A program made the position numbers and the translations under genes. A stretch of 38,764 nucleotides of DNA, taken from assembly GCA_000996085.1 (NCBI GenBank), contig LBYG01000004.1, positions 1-38,764 of the forward strand, written 5' to 3'. The notes beneath the pieces are model-generated. The model made no database searches. It was not told the origin of the DNA and saw only the letters and a program-made list of their open reading frames with translations. Of the stretch, positions 14,695-22,994 are shown piece by piece. The DNA is from Parcubacteria group bacterium GW2011_GWB1_40_14. GTDB lineage: Bacteria; Patescibacteriota; Minisyncoccia; Terrybacterales; GWB1-40-14. Each line of letters begins with the position of its first letter. Position 1 is the stretch's first letter.

Positions 14695-16653
14695 TTACTT
14701 ATTCGTTAATCTTTTAATCAAATCTCTTACCCGCGCCGCCTCCTCAAAGCGCATGTTTTTTGAGTGTTCTTTCATTTCTTTTTTTAACAGTTCTATGACC
14801 TTGGGATCTCCCTGCCAGGAAGAATTTATTTTTTCCAATTCCTCTTCCGCGCGCACTTCGGGTATAAGCCGTGATTTGTTGATGGCTTTTAAGATAGAAG
14901 AGGGTGTTATGCCCATTTTTTGATTGTGTTCTTCTTGTATTTTTCGTCTTCGTTTGGTTTCGTTTATAGCTTCACGCATTGATTGCGTTATTTTATCGGC
15001 ATACATTATTACAAGACCATTTACGTTTCGCGAAGCCCGTCCGATCATTTGTATCAAAGTGGGAGCGTTTCTTAAAAAACCTTCTTTGTCAGCATCAAGT
15101 ATGGCCACCAAAGAAACTTCCGGCAAATCTAATCCTTCGCGCAAAAGATTTATTCCAACGACCGCGTCTACTTTTCCTGAACGCAGATTTTGTAATCGCC
15201 CCGGTCTCTCAAGTGTTTTTACTTCCGAGTGCAGCCAATCCACTTTAAGCCCTTTGTCGTGAAGATAGGCAGACAATTCTTCGGCGAGCCGTTTAGTAAC
15301 GGTTAAAATTAAAGCACGCTCATTTTTTTTGGAACGAGCCGCAACCTCCTTTATTAAGTCATTAATTTGTCCCCGTATGGGCCTGATTTCAATTTGGGGG
15401 TCAAGCAAGCCGGTTGGACGTATTATTTGTTCAATGATATTTTCAGATTTTTCAAATTCATATTGCCCCGGCGTAGCTGACGTAAAAATAGCCGGCCCTA
15501 TTTTCTCAGAAAATTCTTTAAAGGTAAGCGGACGGTTATCTCGTGCTGACGGCAGGCGGAAACCATATTCTATAAGCATATCTTTGCGGGCCCAATCCCC
15601 ATGGACCATGCCTCGTATTTGCGGAATACTCATGTGCGATTCATCTATAACGCATAACCAGTTTCCGTGTCCGTAGGCCTCATTGAAATAATCTATTAAT
15701 GTATAGGGCGCTTCTCCCTCAGCGCGAAATTCAAGATGGCGTGAGTAATTTTCAATACCATGGCAATAGCCGGTTTCTTTTATCATTGCTAAATCAAAAT
15801 TTGTCCTTTGTCGTAAGCGTTCGGCCTCAAGTATTTTGCCGTTATCTTTTAACTCTTTAAGTCTTTCGGCCAGTTCGGCTTCTATATTACTGAATGCCAG
15901 ATCTATAGAGGAGGCGGGAGAAACCCAGAATTTTGCCGGAAATATAGTTGCCTTAGTAATTTCATTATCGTTACCCGATTTTGTAAGCGTAATTTTTTCA
16001 ATATTTTTTTTATCAAACTCGACAGTATAAATTTCTTTTGCTGTGGGAGGAAATATTTCCAGTTTGTCTCCGCGCAACCTGAAATTTCCAGGTTGGGGAT
16101 CAATATCGTTTCTTTCATATTGAAGATTTATTAAGGCTAAGGCCAATTTTTTTGTCGTGATCTCTTGTCCGGACACCATATCCAAAGACACCGCTTTATA
16201 TTCTTTGGGAGACCCTAAATTGTATATGCACGATACCGAGGCCACAACGATAACGTCTTTTTTGGTTAATATTGTCTGCGCGGCAGCATGACGCATCCTA
16301 TCCAGTTCTTGATTTATAGACGAATCTTTTTCTATATACGTATCGGTTTGTGGAATATAAGCCTCGGGTTGGTAATAGTCATAATAAGAAACAAAATAAT
16401 GAACCTCGTTTTCAGGAAAAAAAGATCGGAATTCTTCCCACAGTTGTGCGGCTAAAACCTTGTTGTGGGATATAACCAAAGTGGGTTTATTGGTTGAAGC
16501 AATAACGTTTGCCGCCGTGAATGTTTTTCCCGAACCAGTAACTCCCAAAAGGGTTTGGTGGGGAAGCTCTTTTTTTAGCCCCAAAACAAGACTTTCTATG
16601 GCTTTGGGTTGGTCGCCTGCGGGCTTGAATGGTGCTTTAAGCTTAAAAGACAT
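14695..16653 (-). CDS. uvrB: Excinuclease ABC subunit B
   Basis: UvrB is the damage-verifying, helicase-like core of nucleotide excision repair and recruits UvrC. The 652-aa product shows FKPAGDQPKAIESLVLGL, Walker A (LGVTGSGKTFTAANVIA), the beta-hairpin region (YYDYYQPEAYIPQTDTYIEK), Walker B (CVIDESHMSIPQI), motif V/VI (GINLLREGLDLPEV, QMIGRASRN) and the C-terminal UVR motif (KEMKEHSKNMRFEEAARVRD) that binds UvrC. It is full length. uvrA and uvrC are not in the window. It is transcribed divergently from ruvA with a 29-bp gap, so the two promoters must overlap. Confidence 0.98.
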   Translation of the reverse strand: MSFKLKAPFKPAGDQPKAIESLVLGLKKELPHQTLLGVTGSGKTFTAANVIASTNKPTLVISHNKVLAAQLWEEFRSFFPENEVHYFVSYYDYYQPEAYIPQTDTYIEKDSSINQELDRMRHAAAQTILTKKDVIVVASVSCIYNLGSPKEYKAVSLDMVSGQEITTKKLALALINLQYERNDIDPQPGNFRLRGDKLEIFPPTAKEIYTVEFDKKNIEKITLTKSGNDNEITKATIFPAKFWVSPASSIDLAFSNIEAELAERLKELKDNGKILEAERLRQRTNFDLAMIKETGYCHGIENYSRHLEFRAEGEAPYTLIDYFNEAYGHGNWLCVIDESHMSIPQIRGMVHGDWARKDMLIEYGFRLPSARDNRPLTFKEFSEKIGPAIFTSATPGQYEFEKSENIIEQIIRPTGLLDPQIEIRPIRGQINDLIKEVAARSKKNERALILTVTKRLAEELSAYLHDKGLKVDWLHSEVKTLERPGRLQNLRSGKVDAVVGINLLREGLDLPEVSLVAILDADKEGFLRNAPTLIQMIGRASRNVNGLVIMYADKITQSMREAINETKRRRKIQEEHNQKMGITPSSILKAINKSRLIPEVRAEEELEKINSSWQGDPKVIELLKKEMKEHSKNMRFEEAARVRDLIKRLTNK

Positions 16654-16682
16654 ACAATATAAATATAAGTTAAAGTGGAATC

Positions 16683-17261
16683 ATGATCAGTTATCTTGAG
16701 GGAAAAACAATTTTTAAAGCCGAAAAATATATAATTATTGATGTGGGCGGAGTAGGCTACAAAGTTTTTATATCCAAAGACAACGCCGCAATTTTAGCTG
16801 ATAATGAAACAGTAAAGATATTTACGTATCTTTACATGCGGGAATCCAAAGCACTAGAGCTATACGGTTTTATAAGCTCAAAAGAATTAGCCTTTTTCGA
16901 ATTATTGCTTGAGGTTCCGGGGGTAGGACCCAAAAGCGCATTGGCTATTTTAGGAGAAGCTTCGGTTGATGATCTCGAAAGAGCAATCGCTTCAGGGGAC
17001 GAGAAATACTTAACACGAGTTGGCGGTATCGGTAAAAAGAAAGCACTAAAAATATTACTTGAACTGAAAGAGAAATATGAAGGTCTGGCGTTAGTTATGG
17101 GAGAATCTTCATCCAGCGCAGCAGATGTTTTAGATGCACTAAAAAAGTTAGGTTATTCCGACAGAGAAGCACGTGAAGCTTTACGGCAAATCCCGGGAGA
17201 TGTAGAAAATATAGAGGAAAAAGTTAAAGTAGCGCTTAAGATATTGGGAACAAAACGATGA
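16683..17261 (+). CDS. ruvA: Holliday junction binding protein RuvA
   Basis: RuvA is the tetrameric platform that holds a Holliday junction open for RuvB. The 192-aa product has the N-terminal OB fold (MISYLEGKTIF, YIIIDVGGVGYKVFI) and tandem helix-hairpin-helix motifs (VPGVGPKSALAILG, VGGIGKKKALKILLELK). The C-terminal domain III contacts RuvB (ALKKLGYSDREAREALRQI). It overlaps the next gene by 4 bp (ATGA), so it is translationally coupled to a cell-wall gene and not to ruvB or ruvC, which lie 11 and 15 kb away. Confidence 0.96.
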   Translation: MISYLEGKTIFKAEKYIIIDVGGVGYKVFISKDNAAILADNETVKIFTYLYMRESKALELYGFISSKELAFFELLLEVPGVGPKSALAILGEASVDDLERAIASGDEKYLTRVGGIGKKKALKILLELKEKYEGLALVMGESSSSAADVLDALKKLGYSDREAREALRQIPGDVENIEEKVKVALKILGTKR

Positions 17262-18268
17262 ACGCTGGTTTTGCAGATAAGAATAAATGGAATGCTTTTG
17301 TATCCGCCCAGAGCGGATCTTTTTTGCAATCGAGCCAATGGGCAGAGTTTCAAGAAAAAATAGGAAGAAAAGTTTTATTTTTGGGATTAGAAAATAACGC
17401 TAAACAATGGAACGCGCTGGTCATAAAACAACCTTTGCCATTGGCGCAAAATTATTTATATATTCCTCGCGGTCCCGTTTTTGTCGATAGTATCAGCGAC
17501 ATACTCAAAGAGTTTTTGCCCAACATTCAAGCCGCCGCCGGAACAGAAAAGTCTTTATTTGTTAGAGTAGACTCTTTTTATCGCGGAGATTTGAGCGAGG
17601 CATTAAAATCTTTTAATAATTTAAAATTTAAAGATATAGGTCGTACCATTCAACCCAAAAATAATTTGGCGATAAATTTAGAAAGATCCGAAGAATATTT
17701 GATGGGGGATATGCACGAAAAAACGCGATATAATATCCGCCTGGCACAAAAACACGGCGTTTACATAAAATCATTTACCGTAGAGGAATCAGAAGAGAAT
17801 AAAAAAATATTCTGGAAATTAATATCTAAGACAACGCAAAGACAAAACATACGCAGTTATAGCCAAAAATATTATGATACAATGATTGACATTTTTTACG
17901 AAGCCGAAAAACAAAACAGACCCGGCGCTTTCGGAAGAACATATCTTGCTTATTATAAAGGCGAACCTCTTGGCGCGGCGTTTGTGATTTTTTTTGGTAA
18001 GCGCGTAACCTATCTGCACGGAGGCACAAGCATGGAACATAAAAATGTCATGGCTCCTTATTTGTTGCATTGGGAAATAATGCGTTCAGTAAAACAGGAT
18101 GGATTTATTGAATATGATTTGGGGGGAATTGACGAGCAACGTTGGCCTGGGATTACACGTTTTAAAAAGGGATTTGGCGGGACAATAGAAAGCTATCCCA
18201 ACGCTATTGATCTGCCCCTGTCGGATATAAAATATTCTTTATACGAATTAAGTCGAAAATTTTTATGA
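17258..18268 (+). CDS. FemAB-family peptidoglycan bridge aminoacyltransferase
   Basis: Members of this GNAT-like family transfer amino acids from aminoacyl-tRNA to the peptidoglycan stem peptide. The 336-aa product shows the family opening (WNAFVSAQSGSFLQSSQWAE), the motif MHEKTRYNIRLAQKHGVYIK, and the second-domain signature (AYYKGEPLGAAFVIFFGKR, YLHGGTSMEHKNVMAPYLLH, YDLGGIDEQRWPGITRFKKG). It is coupled to ruvA upstream and to the Mur ligase downstream by ATGA overlaps. That neighbour supports a role in wall precursor assembly at the membrane. The actual amino acid and acceptor position cannot be read from sequence. Confidence 0.9.
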   Translation: MNAGFADKNKWNAFVSAQSGSFLQSSQWAEFQEKIGRKVLFLGLENNAKQWNALVIKQPLPLAQNYLYIPRGPVFVDSISDILKEFLPNIQAAAGTEKSLFVRVDSFYRGDLSEALKSFNNLKFKDIGRTIQPKNNLAINLERSEEYLMGDMHEKTRYNIRLAQKHGVYIKSFTVEESEENKKIFWKLISKTTQRQNIRSYSQKYYDTMIDIFYEAEKQNRPGAFGRTYLAYYKGEPLGAAFVIFFGKRVTYLHGGTSMEHKNVMAPYLLHWEIMRSVKQDGFIEYDLGGIDEQRWPGITRFKKGFGGTIESYPNAIDLPLSDIKYSLYELSRKFL

Positions 18269-19578
18269 TCAAGTCTTTGGTTAAAAAAATATTACCTAAT
18301 TCAGTCATAAGCCGTTATCACTATTTTTTAGCTTTTGCCGGAGCTTTATTCTACGGTTTTCCTTCCAAAAAAATAAAAGTTATAGGAGTTACCGGCACAA
18401 ACGGAAAATCTACAGTTGTATATCTGCTTGCGCAAATGCTTAAAAATGCCGGATACAAGGTAGCCCTCTCTTCTTCAATAGAATTTTGGATGGGGGATAA
18501 GATATGGCCGAACACCTTTAAGATGACCATGCCGGGTAAAGCCTTTCTGCAAAAATTTTTAAAACAGGCGCTTATTTCAGGATGCGATTATGTTATTGTT
18601 GAAGTTACCAGCGAGGGAATATTGCAAAACAGGCACGCGTTTATAGATTTTGATTCAGTGGTTTTGACCAATATTAGTCCCGAACACATTGAACGTCACG
18701 GAGGATACGAAAACTATAAAAGAACAAAAGGCAAGTTGTTTGAAGCTTTAGGTTCAAGCACGAAAAACAATAAAAATATTATTATTAATATTGCGGATAA
18801 AGAAGCTAATTATTTTTTGAGTTTGGTCGGAGACGATCCAACTAAGCGTCCGAGCGGAGTTGTTTTTAGACGTTCAGATCAGGTAGCCACCACAGGTATC
18901 TTTTCAGGCATACAAGAAGTTGTTTCCGCTAACGAGCGTGTAAATAAAGAAGGTGTTTTGTTTAATATAAACGGTGTAGAATTTGAATCTAAATTGCAAG
19001 GTGTTTTTAATATAGAAAATTTGCTGGCCGTGATTTCTGTTGGGATAGGCCAACATATGCAATTGGACGATATGAGCAAATTTTTGAAAGAGTGCGGAGT
19101 TGTTCCGGGAAGGCTTGAAAAAATATCTAACAGCAGAAATATAGATATTTATGTAGATTATGCGCATACGCCCGCAGCCCTTGAAGCGGTTTATCAGACC
19201 CTATCCCGCAATTCAGAACTTGTTTGTGTTTTGGGAGCTGCAGGAGGCGGACGAGATAAATGGAAGCGTCCGGAATTGGGACGCATAGCAGCTCAATATT
19301 GCAAAAAAATAATTCTAACTAACGAAGATCCTTACGACGAAGATCCAAAAAATATTATTGAGGCCATTGAAGAAGGGATTAAAGAAAAAAAAGAAAGCGA
19401 CATTGATTTCGAAATAATAATCGATAGAAAAAAAGCAATTATTAAAGCTATAGAATTTACAAAACCCGGACAAGCGTTAATAGTTACCGGTAAGGGTTCA
19501 GAAAATTTGATGATGTTGGCGCATGGTGAAAAAATGTCTTGGGATGACAGAGAAATAATTAAAGAAATAATCGCCTGA
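18265..19578 (+). CDS. MurE-like UDP-MurNAc-peptide ligase, short form
   Basis: This is an ATP-dependent ligase that adds the third residue to the muropeptide. The 437-aa product has the Mur P-loop (GVTGTNGKSTVVYLLAQML), the central domain (VTSEGILQNRHAFIDFD, LTNISPEHIERHGG), and the C-terminal domain (DYAHTPAALEAVYQ, LGAAGGGRDKWKRPELG, GKGSENLMM). It lacks most of the N-terminal UMP-binding domain seen in E. coli MurE (495 aa), a common shortening in CPR. The substrate motif that is DNPR in diaminopimelate-adding MurE reads NEDPYDEDP here, so diaminopimelate specificity should not be assumed. It is coupled to the FemAB gene. Confidence 0.85.
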   Translation: MIKSLVKKILPNSVISRYHYFLAFAGALFYGFPSKKIKVIGVTGTNGKSTVVYLLAQMLKNAGYKVALSSSIEFWMGDKIWPNTFKMTMPGKAFLQKFLKQALISGCDYVIVEVTSEGILQNRHAFIDFDSVVLTNISPEHIERHGGYENYKRTKGKLFEALGSSTKNNKNIIINIADKEANYFLSLVGDDPTKRPSGVVFRRSDQVATTGIFSGIQEVVSANERVNKEGVLFNINGVEFESKLQGVFNIENLLAVISVGIGQHMQLDDMSKFLKECGVVPGRLEKISNSRNIDIYVDYAHTPAALEAVYQTLSRNSELVCVLGAAGGGRDKWKRPELGRIAAQYCKKIILTNEDPYDEDPKNIIEAIEEGIKEKKESDIDFEIIIDRKKAIIKAIEFTKPGQALIVTGKGSENLMMLAHGEKMSWDDREIIKEIIA

Positions 19579-19632
19579 GCAAAAAAGGAAATAGTTTTGA
19601 CTCAGAAGGCCGCAGTTTTAATAAGGTCGGTC

Positions 19633-19661
19633 TTGCACAGAACAAGGTTTTTGTGTATGCT
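19633..19661 (+). promoter_or_regulatory. Promoter of structured RNA element 1
   Basis: TTGCAC (19633-19638), 17-nt spacer, TATGCT (19656-19661). The predicted start is at or next to GGTAGTG (19667), the first base of the closing stem. The copy at 38.5 kb has the same architecture. Confidence 0.55.
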
Positions 19662-19666
19662 TGCCC

Positions 19667-19799
19667 GGTAGTGAAAATTCGACTATTCCGCAAGGTGGAA
19701 TAAAAAGAGATATTACCCGACATAAACAATTCAATCATATTTTAAATATTTAGGTTAAGTAGAATTTAACTAACATAATTTAGTCGAATTTCTACTACC
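19667..19799 (+). ncRNA. Structured RNA element, copy 1 (about 133 nt)
   Basis: The 5' strand GGTAGTGAAAATTCGACTA pairs with the 3' strand TAGTCGAATTTCTACTACC, with a two-base mismatch (GA/AG) at the same place as in copy 2. Flanking bases extend the pairing (GCCC/GGGC). A local hairpin follows the 5' strand (ATTCC-loop-GGAAT, 19684-19700), and GTTAA/TTAAC forms another near the 3' side. An internal TATTACCCG (19711-19719) resembles the 3' strand TACTACCGG (19793-19801) and could compete for the 5' strand. The inner six stem bases differ from copy 2 but remain paired, which is covariation. It lies between the Mur ligase and a 50-aa ORF. There is no ORF within it and no clear terminator after it. 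It may be a leader or a small RNA. Confidence 0.5.
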
Positions 19800-19905
19800 G
19801 GGCTTGGCAAGGTTACGGAACCCCAAGAAGAAAGAATAATAGTAAAAAAGTCTATACAAGTTTTGATTGTTAAGCAGTCACAAGCAAATACAGGCTTCCA
19901 AAGAT

Positions 19906-20058
19906 ATGAGTAAAGTAAAATTGCCAACAGGATTAAAAAAATACATCCGCCGACAAAAGGAAAAAATAAGGAAACAAACGCTATCCCAAACGGAAGCCGA
20001 TCAAAAAATACACGAATTTTTAGGCGGCTTAATACGCAATTACGGAAAGGCCAGGTAA
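19906..20058 (+). CDS. Small basic protein, 50 aa, unknown
   Basis: The ATG frame encodes a Lys/Arg-rich, probably helical peptide (MSKVKLPTGLKKYIRRQKEK, then ADQKIHEFLGGLIRNYGKAR). There is an in-frame TTG 13 codons upstream, but the ATG starts the more plausible sequence. The Shine-Dalgarno is weak. It stands about 110 nt downstream of structured RNA element 1 and is followed by a hairpin plus T-rich tract (20095-20122). I recognise no family. Being enclosed by an upstream promoter and a downstream terminator argues for a real gene. It is not obviously linked to the VWA operon that follows. Confidence 0.5.
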   Translation: MSKVKLPTGLKKYIRRQKEKIRKQTLSQTEADQKIHEFLGGLIRNYGKAR

Positions 20059-20068
20059 CCAAAAACCA

Positions 20069-20122
20069 TTGACATACAAGCGTTAATATTATATAGCGAT
20101 ACCAACTGGTGTCGCTATTTTG
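20069..20122 (+). terminator. Terminator hairpin overlapping a promoter-like sequence
   Basis: AGCGATACC (20095-20103) pairs with GGTGTCGCT (20108-20116), one G-U pair included, followed by ATTTTGTTTG. It probably ends the small-ORF transcript. A consensus -35 TTGACA (20069-20074) and a -10 TATAGC (20092-20097) at 17 nt overlap the stem, so a transcript started here would begin inside the hairpin. The remaining 100 bp to the DUF58 gene shows only a short CAATC/GATTG repeat. Confidence 0.5.
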
Positions 20123-20226
20123 TTTGTTGTTGCTCCTAAACATAAGCAAAGGATCGCAACAATAAGCACTCCAATCAAGGTTGGGATTGGCGACGGATAG
20201 TCTTTTGAAAACAGAAAGAGGATAAA

Positions 20227-21120
20227 ATGGATATTAAAGATCTTATAATTCCTGATTTTTCCGTTGATTTATTTCCCACACTAAAAGTGTACAGTAATGC
20301 TTTGGGCCAATGGGAAAGTGTTTATCGTGGAGACGGGTACGGTTTGGCCGGAATTCGTCACCATCAGTCCGGAGACGGAATTCGTAGGATTGCGTGGAAG
20401 GCCACAGCTAAACGCGGAGAATTAATGGTCCGCGAAACATATTCAGAGAGAAGTTTTAGCGTTTTGATTGTAGTTGACCGCTCTCCGCGTATGGGGGCAT
20501 ACGATTTGGAAAAACTATTATTCATTAAGACGGCAACAGGCGCCATCATTAACGGTGCTCAAAGTCGTAATTTAGCCTTAGGTTTTCTTGATTGGGCTAA
20601 AGGTAAGGAGCATTATCGCAGGCCTCAAGAAGGTCACGCGCATGCTTTTAAGGTTAGAAAGTCCACCACAAACCGCAATTTTCTTGCGGTTGATGATAAC
20701 GTTAATTTGCAGCTAACAAGACTTAAAGATTTCAAAAAACATCTTCCGAAAGGAACCATGCTTTTCTTGTTTTCTGATTTTTTTGTTTTGCCTGCTGAAG
20801 AATTAATTATAGAAATTGCAAAATCATTCGATTTTCATCCTGTAATTGTGCAGCATCCTATTTGGGAAAAAGATTTTCCTGAAATCGAAGGAACTCTATC
20901 TTTTGCAGAACCTTTGACCAACGAGATCGCCGAAGCGTTTTTTACGCTTAACCAATCTCGTTCATTAGCAAAGAAGCACCGTCAGCGTTACGCGGACATA
21001 GTTTCTTTTTTCGAATCTATGGAAATCAATCCAATTACTTTAACAACGAGCGATGAAGCTGAGTGCGAAAGAAGTTTTGCATTTTGGAGCAACGAACGTT
21101 CCTTGCACAGAGTCCGTTGA
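20227..21120 (+). CDS. DUF58 protein, first gene of the VWA operon
   Basis: DUF58 proteins usually occur beside MoxR AAA+ ATPases and VWA proteins, thought to act together in maturing protein complexes at the membrane. The 297-aa product has the family core (SGDGIRRIAWKATAKRGELM, VRETYSERS) and then a VWA-like half with a degenerate MIDAS (VVDRSPRMG) and later strands (GTMLFLFSDFFV). No membrane helix is visible, unlike many DUF58 proteins that carry two. The start follows AGAGG at good spacing. The next gene begins 13 bp after the stop with a strong AAAGGAGG. No MoxR gene lies upstream or downstream in the window. Confidence 0.85.
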   Translation: MDIKDLIIPDFSVDLFPTLKVYSNALGQWESVYRGDGYGLAGIRHHQSGDGIRRIAWKATAKRGELMVRETYSERSFSVLIVVDRSPRMGAYDLEKLLFIKTATGAIINGAQSRNLALGFLDWAKGKEHYRRPQEGHAHAFKVRKSTTNRNFLAVDDNVNLQLTRLKDFKKHLPKGTMLFLFSDFFVLPAEELIIEIAKSFDFHPVIVQHPIWEKDFPEIEGTLSFAEPLTNEIAEAFFTLNQSRSLAKKHRQRYADIVSFFESMEINPITLTTSDEAECERSFAFWSNERSLHRVR

Positions 21121-21133
21121 AAGGAGGACGCAG

Positions 21134-22045
21134 ATGAAAACGCGGAATTTTCTGAAAATTTCGTTACCCGCGATCCTTCTAACCGTTTTGGTTTCCGGGA
21201 TCGCTGTAATTTCTCCATTGATCGTCGATAAAGATCCGGAAAAACTGACAGCTACAACCGAAGTTACTCCGCGGTCTAATTTTATCGCAGATTCATTTAC
21301 GTTTGTTTTGGACATAAGATTTTCGCATCGAGAATTTACGGTTGAACCGGGAGATATTGAGGTAGATTTTAGGCCACTGACGCTAGTTTCGGAGTCATCC
21401 GAAAAAACATCAGGCCGTCTAGTTATTAGGTATCAGCTGCGCTGTCTTGAAAATCCGAGTTGTTTGGCTAATAAGAGCTATCCGATTTCAGATATTATTA
21501 TAAGGTATGTGAACAACGATACGGAAAAAGTTCTCATAATGCGCATTCGAGTTGAACCGATCTATATTTCTCCGCGTATCGATCCGACAAGACAGGATTT
21601 TCCTCTGCGTTTTCCTAAGGAACCGTTGGTGGAAAACAATCTTATCTTTTTTGCGGGTTTGATAATCGTAGGTTTTCTGTTGATTGTTGTTTGGCCGCTC
21701 ATCCGATTTTTTATCAGAAAAAGAGCGACACGCCGTGCATCAGAAGAAGAAAACACATATACGGATAAGACTTCTTTTCTGGCAAGGCTCGAATATCTTA
21801 AGATCATGCTGGCCAATAATTCTGAACCAAGATTAGTGTTGGCGCAATGTGACGGTATAATAGCCGATTATTTGCGCGGTCGCAGAAATGTTCCCGGCGA
21901 TTCTCAAAAATCGCTGAACGTTTTGCAGCGTCAGCTTCAGAGTATGGCTTATCAGGAGCACGACCCAAGCAGGGAAGAGGTAACACGCAAGCTTATAGAA
22001 ATATCTTCTGTGCTGGTTTCGGACCAGGAGCAGTACAATGATTGA
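21134..22045 (+). CDS. Two-helix membrane protein with periplasmic beta domain (BatD/DUF4381-like position)
   Basis: The 303-aa product has an N-terminal signal anchor (ISLPAILLTVLVSGIAVI), an outside beta-rich domain of about 150 residues (FVLDIRFSHREFTVEPGDIE, two Cys in LRCLENPSCLANK), and a membrane helix (LIFFAGLIIVGFLLIVVWPL). A cytoplasmic basic and helical C-terminus of about 90 residues follows. The layout matches the BatD/DUF4381 role in MoxR-VWA operons, but sequence similarity is too weak to name it. The start at 21134 is chosen for AAGGAGG 7 nt upstream; an earlier in-frame ATG at 21053 overlaps the DUF58 gene and lacks a signal. It overlaps the next gene by 8 bp. Confidence 0.75.
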   Translation: MKTRNFLKISLPAILLTVLVSGIAVISPLIVDKDPEKLTATTEVTPRSNFIADSFTFVLDIRFSHREFTVEPGDIEVDFRPLTLVSESSEKTSGRLVIRYQLRCLENPSCLANKSYPISDIIIRYVNNDTEKVLIMRIRVEPIYISPRIDPTRQDFPLRFPKEPLVENNLIFFAGLIIVGFLLIVVWPLIRFFIRKRATRRASEEENTYTDKTSFLARLEYLKIMLANNSEPRLVLAQCDGIIADYLRGRRNVPGDSQKSLNVLQRQLQSMAYQEHDPSREEVTRKLIEISSVLVSDQEQYND

Positions 22046-22994
22046 AAACTTGCTTAACTTATTTTCTGAAAAACTTTTCATCTTTGGTTTTGTCATTGTC
22101 TATGTTCTTTTGCTGGCCGCATTCCTTTTTAGAAGGAAAACCGGCACGGCTATAAGATATAGTTCTTATCAAGACCTTAAATCGGCACGCTCAAGAGCCA
22201 AGAAAGTAACCACTTTGGTTGTTGTTCTTTTTGTTTCATCGCTTGTCTCAACCGCTCTGGTGATGGTGGATACAGAATCTAATTCTTCAAGCGGCGGAGA
22301 TTGCGTAATAAGATCTACGGATCGTCGTGATACGATGATCGTTCAAGATATCTCAGGAAGCATGATAGTTATGGGCGAACCAAAATTTGAGTTAACCAGA
22401 TCGGTTACGCTTAGAATTTTAGGCGCTAATCCAAATGAAAACATAGGGCTAGCTTTTTTCTCTACTATCGCTTTTGCGCCTATTGCTCCGACAAATTGCC
22501 ACGCATTATTTGAAAGCTTTACTGATAAAGATTTTTATGAGACCCAACTATTAAAGAATCTATCACAGGGCACTGATGGTTCGGCTGGTTTGCGCGTTGC
22601 CCAGCATTTGCTCGAGTTGAGTGATGCAAAATACAAACGTATCGTTTTTGTGGGCGACCTCGAAGACAATAATGTAGATACTTTCACTAAAACACTGAAA
22701 GAAGTTAAGGCCAGCGGTATAGAAGTACAGCTTGTCGGTATTGAGTCCAGTGGCTATTACTATGAAAGCTTGATGGTGTATGGATTTGACATTTTGAAGA
22801 TTGAAAACGAAGATGACGCCGAGCGTATAGGCCCTCTACCCGAAGATCTTTCAAGCAAAGAAAGTTTCTATTTTTCTTCTAGACTGAATCAAAAGCAGAT
22901 ATCTATAGGATGGTTCGCGATGGCGGCCTTTATTAGCGCTTTACTTTTGAACTTTTATTTTCGACGGAGCTATGAGATCAGGAGGGAGAGATGA
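22038..22994 (+). CDS. VWA-domain membrane protein (BatA-like)
   Basis: The 318-aa product has an N-terminal helix (FIFGFVIVYVLLLAAFLF), a second hydrophobic segment (TTLVVVLFVSSLVSTALVMV), a von Willebrand factor A domain and a C-terminal helix (WFAMAAFISALLLNFYF). The metal site (MIDAS) is intact at IVQDISGSMIVMG, with a matching second loop (GTDGSAG) and the strand RIVFVGDLEDNN. This is the BatA/BatB arrangement, with the VWA domain lying outside the membrane. It is coupled to its neighbours by an 8-bp overlap upstream and a 4-bp overlap downstream. It differs from the operon's other VWA protein (23620) and is not a recent duplicate. Confidence 0.82.
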   Translation: MIENLLNLFSEKLFIFGFVIVYVLLLAAFLFRRKTGTAIRYSSYQDLKSARSRAKKVTTLVVVLFVSSLVSTALVMVDTESNSSSGGDCVIRSTDRRDTMIVQDISGSMIVMGEPKFELTRSVTLRILGANPNENIGLAFFSTIAFAPIAPTNCHALFESFTDKDFYETQLLKNLSQGTDGSAGLRVAQHLLELSDAKYKRIVFVGDLEDNNVDTFTKTLKEVKASGIEVQLVGIESSGYYYESLMVYGFDILKIENEDDAERIGPLPEDLSSKESFYFSSRLNQKQISIGWFAMAAFISALLLNFYFRRSYEIRRER

